64,000 nucleotides of DNA, from contig NZ_CP014519.1 in the NCBI RefSeq assembly GCF_001577305.1, positions 17,964 through 81,963 on the forward strand. Direction: 5' to 3'. Position 1 is the stretch's first letter; the number at the start of each line of letters is the position of its first letter. Origin of the DNA: Sinomonas atrocyanea. Lineage in GTDB: Bacteria > Actinomycetota > Actinomycetes > Actinomycetales > Micrococcaceae. Below are positions 52,042-59,905 of the stretch, piece by piece. Both the position numbers and the translations under genes were made by a program. The notes below the pieces were generated by a model. It was not told where the DNA came from and did no database searches. It saw only the letters and a list, made by a program, of their open reading frames with translations.

Positions 52042-53546
52042 CAGACTGCCTCTCGGATCTTGGAGGGGACCATGACGTAGTCGGGCAGGACCAGCCCCAG
52101 CGGCAGCGACGCGGCGAAGGCGGTGTCCTGGGCCCCATAGGCGGGCCGGACGGTCAGCTGGGACTCCGCGGCCAGGTCCTCCACCCCATAGCTGACGGCC
52201 AGGGCATCCTCCGCGTTGCGGATCGTGGCCGTGATGACCACACCGAAGTTGAGCATCCCCGCGTCCTTGGCGACCTCCCTGGCGGTCTGGACCGTCTTGG
52301 CGTAGTCGTCGATGGCCCGGAAGTTCGGCGTGCCGGTCGAGGCCGCCCGGTTCTTGGCCGCATTGACGTCCTTCTCCGCCACGTCCATCGCCCTCGCTGC
52401 CGACACCGGGCGGAAGAGGAACGTCACCCGCTTCCGGTCCACGTCCCCGGTCGGAGACAGGATCGCCTCCAGCACGTTCGAGAACACCTCCCCCCGCGGG
52501 GCCACCGACATGACCCACGACTTCGAGAACCCCGAATCGTGCCGGTACCACTCCCACCCGGCGTTGTGGGCGATGGGGCCGACGTCGTTCCAGGACAGCG
52601 ACGGAGTGACCTCCTCGGCGTGCGCGGCGGCGATGTGCCGGGCCACCGCGGGATCGTAGGCGCTGCGCACCACCTCGCAGAGGGTCTGGGCGGTGACCGG
52701 GTGCGCGTCGCCGGCCCCGCACTGCTCAAGGTGCTCGGTGAGCTTGCCCAGCCGTGCGCCCAGATCGATCCCCAGGTCCTCGACCTTGCGGGGACGCGGA
52801 GCGCCCTGCCGCCACGCGGTGACCGTCACGGCGAGGAAGGCCCGGGTCACCGGGGCCGACTGCGGGAAGGTCGCCTTGACCTCCTCCATCATCTGCACCG
52901 TCGCCTCCGGGGCATCCGGGTCACGCCGGGTGTCCACGGCCTGGCGCAGCCGGACCCCGAAGTCCGGGGCCGTCTCCACCGTCACGGACGCCGCCACGAC
53001 GTCCGACTGCTTGCCCAGATCGGACAGCCAGCCGCCCCAATTCGCCACATAGGCGTCAATCGTCTGCGGGTCCTCCAGGGCCAGCCCCGTGGGCTCGCAC
53101 TCGATCACCACCGTGGCGTGATTGGTGTCAGGCATGAAGACCAGGGCGAAGGCCCGGTCGAACGAGTCCGTGAACTGGTGCAGCTGCGACTTGGCCAGAA
53201 GACCCGGCAGCTGCGCCGTCCCGGACGGGACCAGCCCCACCGGGCCGGAGCGGTAGAGATTCGTACGGCGGCCCACGGCATTCCTGTGCGCGCGCTTGGC
53301 GACCATGCGGCTGATCCGGGACTGCCCGTGCCGGTCCCGCACCGTAAACACCGCCAGAGCGACGCCCATCACGAGGAAGGTGATGAACCCCCAGACCGGG
53401 CCGGCCAGACGGAACACGAACAGCAGCACCAGCAGCGCCGTGATCATGGCCCAGGTCTCCAGCGCGCCCAGCCTGCCGACGCCCGCGGTGCGCGGCCGCC
53501 GCCAGTTCCCGTACGTCGGCTCCGTGTATGTGGTCTGCTCGCTCAT
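52041..53546 (-). CDS. SCO6880-family conjugation protein
   Basis: This 501-aa protein has two N-terminal membrane helices at about 31-74 (ALETWAMITALLVLLFVFRL, then PVWGFITFLVMGVALAVFT). A long soluble domain follows (TNLYRSGPVGLVPSGTAQLP, SFDRAFALVFMPDTNHATVV, AVDTRRDPDAPEATVQMMEE). This architecture and the GPVG...G-AQLPGLLA segment define the SCO6880 family, which supplies the PrgI plus VirB4 N-terminal functions in actinobacterial T4SS. It precedes the VirB4 ATPase and overlaps it by one base. ATG 53546 is 4 bp after the TrbL stop. Confidence 0.88.
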   Translation of the reverse strand: MSEQTTYTEPTYGNWRRPRTAGVGRLGALETWAMITALLVLLFVFRLAGPVWGFITFLVMGVALAVFTVRDRHGQSRISRMVAKRAHRNAVGRRTNLYRSGPVGLVPSGTAQLPGLLAKSQLHQFTDSFDRAFALVFMPDTNHATVVIECEPTGLALEDPQTIDAYVANWGGWLSDLGKQSDVVAASVTVETAPDFGVRLRQAVDTRRDPDAPEATVQMMEEVKATFPQSAPVTRAFLAVTVTAWRQGAPRPRKVEDLGIDLGARLGKLTEHLEQCGAGDAHPVTAQTLCEVVRSAYDPAVARHIAAAHAEEVTPSLSWNDVGPIAHNAGWEWYRHDSGFSKSWVMSVAPRGEVFSNVLEAILSPTGDVDRKRVTFLFRPVSAARAMDVAEKDVNAAKNRAASTGTPNFRAIDDYAKTVQTAREVAKDAGMLNFGVVITATIRNAEDALAVSYGVEDLAAESQLTVRPAYGAQDTAFAASLPLGLVLPDYVMVPSKIREAV

Positions 53547-53550
53547 ATCC

Positions 53551-54858
53551 CTACTTCCCCCCGCTTCCGGACGGGCCTTCGCCCGTTGCTGACTCTGCGG
53601 CGCCCTGCACGGCGGCTGCGCCCTTCTTCACGGCCTGCACGCCGACGGCCGCTGCGACCCCGGCCGGGCCGGCGGCGGCACCTGCCCCGCTGGCACCGGT
53701 TCCCGCTGCCCCGGCACCCGTGCTGCCCGCTGCTCCCGCGCTCGCCCCAGAGGGTGCAGCGGAGGCGGCCTTGGGCTGGGCCGGGCTCGCCGTGGCCCCG
53801 GAGGCCTGCTGATCGGTCTTGCTGCTATTGCTCGTGCTGCTGCTGCTGCTGCTGTTGCTGGTGTGGGCAGCGCTGCTGCGTCCCCCGCGGCTGAGCGCGC
53901 GGTCGATCGCGCCGGTGGCCAGGGAGCCGGCCGCGGCGCCGATCGCGGCCGTGCCCCCTCCCCCGCTGGCCGCAGCGGCGACCATGGGGGTGACCAGGCG
54001 CATCAGCGCAGGCAGCGCCACCAGTGCCAGGACCATCAGGGACAGCCCCACGATGACCTTCACTCCGCCATCGGCGGAGGCGAAGATGTCCGAGGCGGTG
54101 AGCTTGAAGGCCACCGCGTAGCAGAGCGCGGCCGCCGGCTTGTAGAGGGTGAAGGCGATCAGCCAGGACAAGAACCGCTGGAACCACTGCTTGCCCGTCT
54201 CGGTGTTCGTGAACGCCGCCGCGGTGGGCAGGCCACCGGCCAGCAGGATCAGGATCCCGGAGCGGAACACCATCATCACCAGCTGCACCAGGGACACGAG
54301 GACCGCGATCAGTCCGAAGAGGATGGCCAGCAGGACCCCGAGGCCACCGGTCAGGGAGATCATCCCCGCGACGCTCTGCGCGAACCCGGTCCCCTTCGTG
54401 GCATTGGCCAGCAGGGCCTTGGCCATCTCGTCGAAGCCGGTGATGAGCAGCTGGAGCACCGCCACCCCGGAGCCTGTCACCAGAATGAAGGTGATCAGCT
54501 GCTTCACGATCCCGGTCAGGTGCTCCTTGCGCTGTTCCCACACCAGCCGGCCGGCCCCGACGAGGATGCCGAAGACCACCAGGACGAGGGTGTACCACCA
54601 CAGCTGGTTCTGCGCCCACCACACCACGTCAGACTGCTGGTCGACGGTGCCCGGAGTGATCACGGGCGTGGTGTCCGCGTTCACCCAGAAGGTGCCCAGC
54701 CACGCGATCGATTTCCCCCACGCCTCGATCACCGAGTCCCGGAGCTGGTCCAGGCTGCCGGTTGCGGCTGCAACCGCTGCGTTCTTGACGAGCTCGCCGC
54801 CCACACATCCGACGTCGACCGGTAGGCATTCCTTCGCGGGAACGATCATCGGCAGCAT
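53551..54858 (-). CDS. TrbL/VirB6-like membrane protein
   Basis: This 435-aa polytopic protein has about six helices between residues 85 and 305 (LWWYTLVLVVFGILVGAGRL, LITFILVTGSGVAVLQLLIT, GVLLAILFGLIAVLVSLVQL, VKVIVGLSLMVLALVALPAL) and a long Ser/Asn/Ala/Gly-rich C-terminus (about 310-435) that is probably disordered. TrbL/VirB6 forms the inner-membrane pore of T4SS. The tail contains a poly-Ser run encoded by GCT repeats on the plus strand. A start at ATG 54849 is possible. One base separates it from the preceding gene. Confidence 0.88.
   Translation of the reverse strand: MLPMIVPAKECLPVDVGCVGGELVKNAAVAAATGSLDQLRDSVIEAWGKSIAWLGTFWVNADTTPVITPGTVDQQSDVVWWAQNQLWWYTLVLVVFGILVGAGRLVWEQRKEHLTGIVKQLITFILVTGSGVAVLQLLITGFDEMAKALLANATKGTGFAQSVAGMISLTGGLGVLLAILFGLIAVLVSLVQLVMMVFRSGILILLAGGLPTAAAFTNTETGKQWFQRFLSWLIAFTLYKPAAALCYAVAFKLTASDIFASADGGVKVIVGLSLMVLALVALPALMRLVTPMVAAAASGGGGTAAIGAAAGSLATGAIDRALSRGGRSSAAHTSNSSSSSSTSNSSKTDQQASGATASPAQPKAASAAPSGASAGAAGSTGAGAAGTGASGAGAAAGPAGVAAAVGVQAVKKGAAAVQGAAESATGEGPSGSGGK
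53836..53853. repeat. GCT trinucleotide repeat (6 units)
   Basis: Six tandem GCT units (AGC on the coding strand) lie within the disordered tail of the TrbL-like protein. Length variation would stay in frame. Confidence 0.8.
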
Positions 54859-54859
54859 G

Positions 54860-55597
54860 TCAGATCCCCGTCCACGGCACGAAGCCGCTCAGGTCGGTCA
54901 ATGAGGTCGAATACGTGCTGTCCTCCAGGACGACCTTCCAGTCCCCGCCCTCCCACCGCAGCGCATAGGTGGCCGAGCCGTAGGCGGTATGGGAGTCCTG
55001 CGTTGTCTTGAGGCCGATGCTGACCGTGGCTGTGTCACTTGAGTAGGAGACGATCTTGAACCCGCCGATCTGAGTGCTGAGCGAGGGGTCTACTGCGTCG
55101 TTCGGGGATGGTGTGGCCAGCGCCTGGTCCCTCATCGGGGACTTCGCTGTCAGGTTCTTGAGGACGAGTGCCTTTCCTCCCGGGAGCGCGCCTGCGCCGA
55201 TGATGTTGGCGGCGGCGTAGAGGGCTCCGGTGGGGCTGTGCTGGTAGCAGGTACGCAGGCTCCCGTCGGTCCTGCCCGGGCCGATGCCCTTGGGATCGGT
55301 CGGGACGGCGACCCGGCCCAGCAGCTCCCACTTGGTGGGCAGGCCCACGGACGGGTAGCGCTGGTCCCCAGCGGGAAGCCCGCACGCGCTCTGGCCGGCC
55401 TGGGCGGTGGAGGTGGCGGTGGCCGTCGCCGAAGGGACGCCCGCAGGGTCCTGCCCGTTGCTCGGGGAGGGCAGCGCCAGATAGACGAGCCCCAGGGCGG
55501 CGAGGACCACGACGACGGCGGCGCTGGCGATGAACCGGGGCCGGGTCCACGGGCTCTGGTCCCGAGGGGGGCCCTGGCCTTCGGTGGGCTGGCTCAT
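54860..55597 (-). CDS. Bitopic membrane protein of the T4SS operon
   Basis: This 245-aa protein has a short cytoplasmic N-terminus (MSQPTEGQGPPRDQSPWTRP), one membrane helix at about 23-43 (FIASAAVVVVLAALGLVYLA), and an external domain starting with an Ala/Thr/Ser linker. The domain shows CGLPAGDQRYPSVGLP, then KWELLGRVAVPTDPKGIGPG and a final beta-rich part (ATYALRWEGGDWKVVLEDST). Topology matches VirB8/TcpC-like proteins of Gram-positive T4SS, whose NTF2-like domain sits outside the membrane. The C-terminal WKV-type strand pattern is compatible. The start overlaps the upstream pilin-like gene by 4 bp. Confidence 0.75.
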   Translation of the reverse strand: MSQPTEGQGPPRDQSPWTRPRFIASAAVVVVLAALGLVYLALPSPSNGQDPAGVPSATATATSTAQAGQSACGLPAGDQRYPSVGLPTKWELLGRVAVPTDPKGIGPGRTDGSLRTCYQHSPTGALYAAANIIGAGALPGGKALVLKNLTAKSPMRDQALATPSPNDAVDPSLSTQIGGFKIVSYSSDTATVSIGLKTTQDSHTAYGSATYALRWEGGDWKVVLEDSTYSTSLTDLSGFVPWTGI

Positions 55598-55899
55598 GAC
55601 ATGCCCCCGGCGGCCGCCACGACACCGCCGACGATGCCCGAGGCCACTGAGGCGACGATGCAGCCGACGAGGACCATGCCGAGGGACTGGGCGTGCTGGC
55701 CGCCTCCGTGCCCGCTCTTCTGGTCGATCATCATCTTGCCCGCGGCGAACAGGATGCCCAGGACACCGAGGCCGAACACGATCCACGCGCCCCAGCCGAG
55801 GATCTTCAGGAACCCGGCACCGCCCGGGGGCTCCTCCGGGGAGGGGTTGGGGATTGCGGCCAGGACGTCCGCGGCGAGGTTGAGCGCTTCAAGGTGCAT
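55594..55899 (-). CDS. Pilin-like (TrbC/VirB2-type) two-helix protein
   Basis: This 101-aa protein starts at ATG 55899 with AAGGA 7 bases upstream. It has two helices at about 33-55 (LGWGAWIVFGLGVLGILFAA) and 72-97 (SLGMVLVGCIVASVASGIVG), joined by a loop with KMMIDQKSGHGGGQ, and an N-terminal amphipathic stretch. Two-helix proteins of this size immediately before the VirB8/VirB6 genes are typical VirB2/TrbC major pilin homologues in Gram-positive systems. The IS110 element lies just upstream, which probably cuts this part of the operon from its original promoter. Confidence 0.75.
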   Translation of the reverse strand: MHLEALNLAADVLAAIPNPSPEEPPGGAGFLKILGWGAWIVFGLGVLGILFAAGKMMIDQKSGHGGGQHAQSLGMVLVGCIVASVASGIVGGVVAAAGGMS

Positions 55900-55959
55900 T
55901 GTTCTGTCCTTACGTTGTTCGTGTGTGATTGGTGGGCTTTGTATGCTCGCCATCACCCA

Positions 55960-57360
55960 GGGGCGCCGGGTATGGCTCATTTCTGTCCGCCGTAGTTGGG
56001 GCTAAAGGAGATTGGCCGCCCGGTGCCCGCGATGACTCGACCGCTGATTGAGAAGTGCGAACGATCGCTGTGTAAGGACACGACGGCGTGGTCGTCTGCT
56101 GGGTGAACCACATCCCGACGAGACGAGGAGTTGCCCGTGCCGCGACTGTGGGCAGGGATCGATGCAGGCAAGACCCACCACCACTGCGTGGCGATCGACG
56201 AGGACGGAAGACGCGTCCTCTCCCGCCGGGTCGCGAACAACGAGACCGAACTGCTGGCCCTGATCACGGATGTGCTCGGCATCGCCGAGAGCGAGGAAGT
56301 CGTATGGGCGACCGACCTGAACCAAGGCGGGGCCGCACTGGTGATCAGCCTGCTGGTCGACCACGGCCAGCCGGTGCTCTACATCCCCGGCCGGACGGTC
56401 CACCATGCTTCCCGGACCTACCGCGGCGACGGGAAGAGCGACGCCAAGGACGCCGCGATCATCGCCGACCAGGCCAGGATGCGCCGCGACCTCCAGCCCA
56501 TCCGCGGCGCGGACGAGATCGCCGTGGAGCTCCGCCTGCTCGTATCCCACAGGACCGACCTGGTCTGCGACCGGACCCGCGCCTTCAACCGGCTCAGGGC
56601 CAATCTGCTGCAGTACTTCCCCGCCCTCGAGACCGCGTTCGACTACTCCCGACGCAAGGGCTCCCTCGTGCTGCTCACGAAATACCAGACCCCGGACGGG
56701 ATCCGCCGCGCCGGAGCCCCCCGAATCGAGGCGTGGCTGCGCAAGCAGGGCGTCCGCAGCCCGGCCGAACTCGCCCAGACCGCGGTCGAGGCTGCGAACC
56801 GCCAGCACACCACTATCACCGGCCAGAAGACCGGAGCCATGCTCGTTGCCAAGCTCGCCGCGGACATCCTCCGCCTCACCCGCGAGATCGAGGAGACCGA
56901 GGACCTGATCGAGGCCCGATTTCGCGAGCACGGGCACGCCGAGATCCTCTTGAGCGTCCCCGGATTCGGACCGCAGCTGGCCGCGGAGTTCATCGCCGCC
57001 ACCGGCGGGACCCTGACCCGCTACGAGAGTGCAGACCGGCTCGCCGGGGTCGCCGGCCTCGCCCCCGTCCCGCGCGACTCGGGCAGGATCAGCGGCAACC
57101 ACCACCGGCCCAAACGCTACGACCGCCGGCTCCTGCGGGCCTGCTACCTCTCCGCCCAGGTAGCCGCCAACCACTGCCCGCTCTCGCAGGCCTACTACAC
57201 GAGGAAACGCGCCGAGGGGAAGAGCCACAAACAAGCCGTCCTCGCCCTCGCCCGGCGTCGAATCAACGTGATCTGGGCCCTCCTCAGAGACGGCAGGCCC
57301 TTCGAGCAACGCGCACCCGCGGCCGCCCAAGCGGCTTGACAACCTCATTGAGACTCTCCT
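55960..57360 (+). mobile_element. IS110-family insertion sequence (approximate ends)
   Basis: A single recombinase gene is flanked by a long non-coding left part (about 55960-56136) and a very short right part ending near 57360 (TTGACAACCTCATTGAGACT). IS110 elements have no conspicuous terminal repeats, so the ends are estimates. The element sits against the direction of the conjugation operon, between genes 57361-57972 and 55594-55899. The long left and short right non-coding parts match the IS110 subgroup, which encodes its bridge RNA on the left. Confidence 0.8.
56137..57339 (+). CDS. IS110-family transposase (DEDD recombinase)
   Basis: This 400-aa protein starts at GTG 56137, with GAGGAG 7 bases upstream. 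The N-terminal DEDD RuvC-like domain shows WAGIDAGKTHHHCVAIDEDG with the first Asp, VVWATDLNQGGAALVISLLV, and DAKDAAIIADQARMRRDL with the later Asp pair. The C-terminal transposase_20 domain shows LLSVPGFGPQLAAEFIAATG, then ADRLAGVAGLAPVPRDSGRI followed by SGNHHRPKRYDRRLLRACYL, where a conserved Ser serves as nucleophile in this family. Intact, so the element may still move. Confidence 0.95.
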   Translation: MPRLWAGIDAGKTHHHCVAIDEDGRRVLSRRVANNETELLALITDVLGIAESEEVVWATDLNQGGAALVISLLVDHGQPVLYIPGRTVHHASRTYRGDGKSDAKDAAIIADQARMRRDLQPIRGADEIAVELRLLVSHRTDLVCDRTRAFNRLRANLLQYFPALETAFDYSRRKGSLVLLTKYQTPDGIRRAGAPRIEAWLRKQGVRSPAELAQTAVEAANRQHTTITGQKTGAMLVAKLAADILRLTREIEETEDLIEARFREHGHAEILLSVPGFGPQLAAEFIAATGGTLTRYESADRLAGVAGLAPVPRDSGRISGNHHRPKRYDRRLLRACYLSAQVAANHCPLSQAYYTRKRAEGKSHKQAVLALARRRINVIWALLRDGRPFEQRAPAAAQAA

Positions 57361-57972
57361 TCACTGGTTGCCGGCTGCGGTGTGCAGCCGGATCTTGTCG
57401 AGGACGCCGCGCACCGATGGGGGCAGCGAGGCAGGGTCCGGCGTCTCGGTCAGGCGCCAGCCCTCCACCCAGGGCACCTGCCACAGGTGGGGCACGGCAC
57501 CGGCGACGAGCCGGAGCCGGTCGGCGAGGGCCTTCGGCAGCCGCCCGGGGGCATCGGCCATGACCACGAGCCCCGCCAAGGCCCCGGGCAGGGCCCCGGA
57601 GCCGTACTCGATGGCGGCGAGCTGGGCGGCGCGCAGCCCGGCAGCATTCGAGCGGCTGACCAGCAGCACCACGTCCTGGCCGCCGCGCTCCTCACGGACC
57701 GGCCACGCGTGGTCTGTGGGCACCGCGCTCTCGAGCAGGGCGGAGAGGGTGCTCTCCCCCGATCCGCCATGGACCCCCATGACCCACACGGACGGGGCCG
57801 GTCCAGTGACCGTGGTGCGCGGAACGCCGGCCTCCGACACCCATCGCACGCCCCGCTGCGGCCGCGTGGGGCCGGCTGGGGCATCCCGGAGCGCCGGGGC
57901 CGCTGCGGGCTCCGGTGCGACCTCGAGGGCCTGGAGCCACTTCGAGGCGGAATGGCGGGCGGCGGCCGCCAT
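57361..57972 (-). CDS. P-loop-like protein with degenerate Walker A (DUF6668-like)
   Basis: This 203-aa protein starts at ATG 57972, which overlaps the stop of the ParA-like gene (TGATG). The N-terminus has an ASKWLQA motif shared with the C-terminus of the coupling protein. The core begins PSVWVMGVHGGSGESTLSAL, which has the shape of a Walker A loop but Glu in place of the invariant Lys. Then come VVLLVSRSNAAGLRAAQLAA and LAGLVVMADAPGRLPKALAD, consistent with a P-loop fold that has lost nucleotide hydrolysis. DUF6668-type proteins near actinobacterial T4SS genes look like this. It may be a regulatory partner of the adjacent ATPase. The IS110 element abuts its stop codon. Confidence 0.75.
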   Translation of the reverse strand: MAAAARHSASKWLQALEVAPEPAAAPALRDAPAGPTRPQRGVRWVSEAGVPRTTVTGPAPSVWVMGVHGGSGESTLSALLESAVPTDHAWPVREERGGQDVVLLVSRSNAAGLRAAQLAAIEYGSGALPGALAGLVVMADAPGRLPKALADRLRLVAGAVPHLWQVPWVEGWRLTETPDPASLPPSVRGVLDKIRLHTAAGNQ

Positions 57973-59357
57973 CAGAGGCCCTTCGCGACCGATGCGGCCG
58001 CGGCCAGCCATGCCCGCTGCGTCGCGGGACGGAGAGCACCGAAGTGGATCACGCCGTCCTTGAGCGCCGGGTCGAACGGGATCACATGGACCTCACGCAC
58101 GTACGGGCGGAACTTCTCAGCGTGCAGCTGGGCCAGCTTCTCGTGCCCGGGCTGCTCCTGGGAGACGATCACGACGGCGTCCGCGGCGAGCTGCGCGGTG
58201 CGCCCGTCGCGGCCGGCCAGCCCCTGCAGGGTCAGGCGGGCACCCTCGACCCTGTCCTCCACCGTCGTGGTGGAGACGACGAGCTGGTCCGTGTGGCTGA
58301 TCATCTGGCGCCAGTTCGCGGCCCGGTGATTGTTGCCCGAGTCCATCAGGATCACGTTGAAGTACTTCGACGCGACAGCGTGCAGGACGTCGACCTCGGA
58401 GGCGGTGATCTCGTGCTCGCCGTCGATGTCCTGGTCGGAGAACAGTGCGTCGTACTTGTCTGCGGTCTGGCGGTGGACGAAGGCGTTGATGTCCGCGGCG
58501 CGGGCGGTGTCGGAGAGCAGGTGGGAGGCGCGCTCGAGCACGTGCAGGGCCGAGCTGGCGTGGTCGCCGCGCTCCACCCGCCACGGCAGGGACCCGGTGG
58601 TCTCGTTGTTGTCCCAGGCCAGCACGGAGCCGCCGGCACGTCCGAAGACGGCCGCAAGGCAGACAGTGGTGGGGGTCTTGGCTGCGCCGCCCTTCTGGTT
58701 CACCACGGCGACAGTCCGGGGCCCGCTGTAGGTGCGGGAGACGAGGTGCTCGTCCGCGCGCTCGGCGAGCTCCGCCGCGCCCGGGGCGAGGGAGAGCCCG
58801 AAGGTGTTCGCCTTGCCCTGCCAGCCCTTCCTGGCCGGCTCGATGTTGTCCTGCACCGCGAGGAAGGACTGCGAGTCCCGCAGTGACCTGCGCACCGTCG
58901 CCGGGGCCGGGGGCTCGGCGGGAGGCGCTGCGTCGCCCTCTTCGAGGCTCTTCACGATGCTGTCGAAGCTGTCCGCAGCCTCGCCCGGGGGAGCCAGCTC
59001 GACAGCCGGCCCTTCCCCACGCGAGGCCTGGGGCTTGAGCCTGGGAGTCTCCGCAGCGGCCGGCACCGGCTCCACCGTCTCTTCCAGGGACTCGGAGTAC
59101 TCCTCCTCGATCTCCCCTTCCGGGGAGACCAGCAGCACGCCGATGCTCTCCTGGTCGCGGGTGGTGACCCTGACCGGGGAACCGCCCGTGCGGGCGTGCG
59201 CGACGACCAGTCCCAGCAGCTCGCGGCGGACCTCGACCTCGCTGCCGCCGGCCACGGTCTGCCGGGATGCTCCGATGAGCAGCTCCCCGCCGTCGCCGTC
59301 CTTGACAGTGATGCTGATCGGGGGGAAGTCGCGGATCCTGCTCTTGTCGATCGCCAT
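57972..59357 (-). CDS. ParA/MinD-like ATPase of the T4SS operon
   Basis: This 461-aa protein has a 200-residue N-terminal extension: an FHA-like or beta-rich opening (PPISITVKDGDGGELLIGAS), an acidic linker, and FLAVQDNIEPARKGWQGKAN. It is followed by the ParA-type ATPase. The deviant Walker A motif lies at about 222-230 (VVNQKGGAAKTPTTV), with an initial Lys typical of ParA/MinD. Then come VLAWDNNETTGSLPWRV and VILMDSGNNHRAANWRQM (Walker B). Such SCO5717/MinD-like ATPases occur in actinobacterial conjugation and secretion loci (compare EspI of type VII). It probably positions or energizes assembly rather than segregating plasmid, since no ParB is adjacent. Confidence 0.85.
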   Translation of the reverse strand: MAIDKSRIRDFPPISITVKDGDGGELLIGASRQTVAGGSEVEVRRELLGLVVAHARTGGSPVRVTTRDQESIGVLLVSPEGEIEEEYSESLEETVEPVPAAAETPRLKPQASRGEGPAVELAPPGEAADSFDSIVKSLEEGDAAPPAEPPAPATVRRSLRDSQSFLAVQDNIEPARKGWQGKANTFGLSLAPGAAELAERADEHLVSRTYSGPRTVAVVNQKGGAAKTPTTVCLAAVFGRAGGSVLAWDNNETTGSLPWRVERGDHASSALHVLERASHLLSDTARAADINAFVHRQTADKYDALFSDQDIDGEHEITASEVDVLHAVASKYFNVILMDSGNNHRAANWRQMISHTDQLVVSTTTVEDRVEGARLTLQGLAGRDGRTAQLAADAVVIVSQEQPGHEKLAQLHAEKFRPYVREVHVIPFDPALKDGVIHFGALRPATQRAWLAAAASVAKGL

Positions 59358-59374
59358 CTGGGTTCTCCTCTTTC

Positions 59375-59905
59375 TCAGGCGTCCTCAGTGGCGATGTCCT
59401 GGACGAGCCAGGGCTGCGCCGCTGCTGTGCGGTGGAGGAGGACGGCCCACTCCCCCGCGTCGGTCGTGAAGACCGCTTTGACGGTCATGGGGTCCCCGGA
59501 CGAGGCCTGGAGGGCGGGGCCGGAGAGGACCCTGCTCACCGGCACCCGGGCTGGGTTGATGTACTCGGCCTCGGTCCGGTAAGCCGGGGAAAGCATCGGT
59601 GCCAGGTCCGTGATCCACTGCCGCTGGTCCACCCGGGGCCGGGCGAACAGGGCCATGGCCTTGGCGGCCGTGTCCTTCGCGCCCTGCTCACTGGCGGCGT
59701 CCCACGAGGGGACGGGCAGCGGCGGTGCGCTCTGGGCCTGGGCGTGGTCGCCGCCGCTCAGCGAGGCCGTCCACGAGGGTGTGGGCGTCGCGCTGGGTGC
59801 CTGGGCCGTCTGCGCGGTCGGGGCGGCCGGGGCGCACGCGGCGCAGGCGAGGGCCAGTGCGGCCCCGGCCGCGGCGGCCATGGTCTTGTGCAGCACGCGG
59901 ATCAT
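59375..59905 (-). CDS. Secreted lipoprotein-like protein of the T4SS operon
   Basis: This 176-aa protein, MIRVLHKTMAAAAGAALALA then CAACAPAAPTAQ, has a signal peptide followed by Cys residues. The lipobox is not canonical (ALAC), so lipid attachment is plausible but unproven. After a Pro/Ser/Thr linker comes a folded domain (AAKAMALFARPRVDQRQWIT, then PAYRTEAEYINPARVPVSRV and WAVLLHRTAAAQPWLVQDI). The final part resembles extracytoplasmic NTF2-like domains of conjugation lipoproteins. Its start overlaps the upstream hydrolase by 4 bp. Confidence 0.75.
   Translation of the reverse strand: MIRVLHKTMAAAAGAALALACAACAPAAPTAQTAQAPSATPTPSWTASLSGGDHAQAQSAPPLPVPSWDAASEQGAKDTAAKAMALFARPRVDQRQWITDLAPMLSPAYRTEAEYINPARVPVSRVLSGPALQASSGDPMTVKAVFTTDAGEWAVLLHRTAAAQPWLVQDIATEDA

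Noticed and set aside
56002..57348. A 448-codon frame antisense to the IS110 transposase, with AGGAGAG before its ATG
   Set aside because: The start signal is probably accidental, since it falls in the IS right end. The protein lacks natural composition.
57972..59357. ParA-like gene as a plasmid partition ATPase
   Set aside because: It lies inside the T4SS operon, has a long N-terminal extension and no adjacent ParB or centromere, so a conjugation-linked MinD/EspI-like role is more likely.
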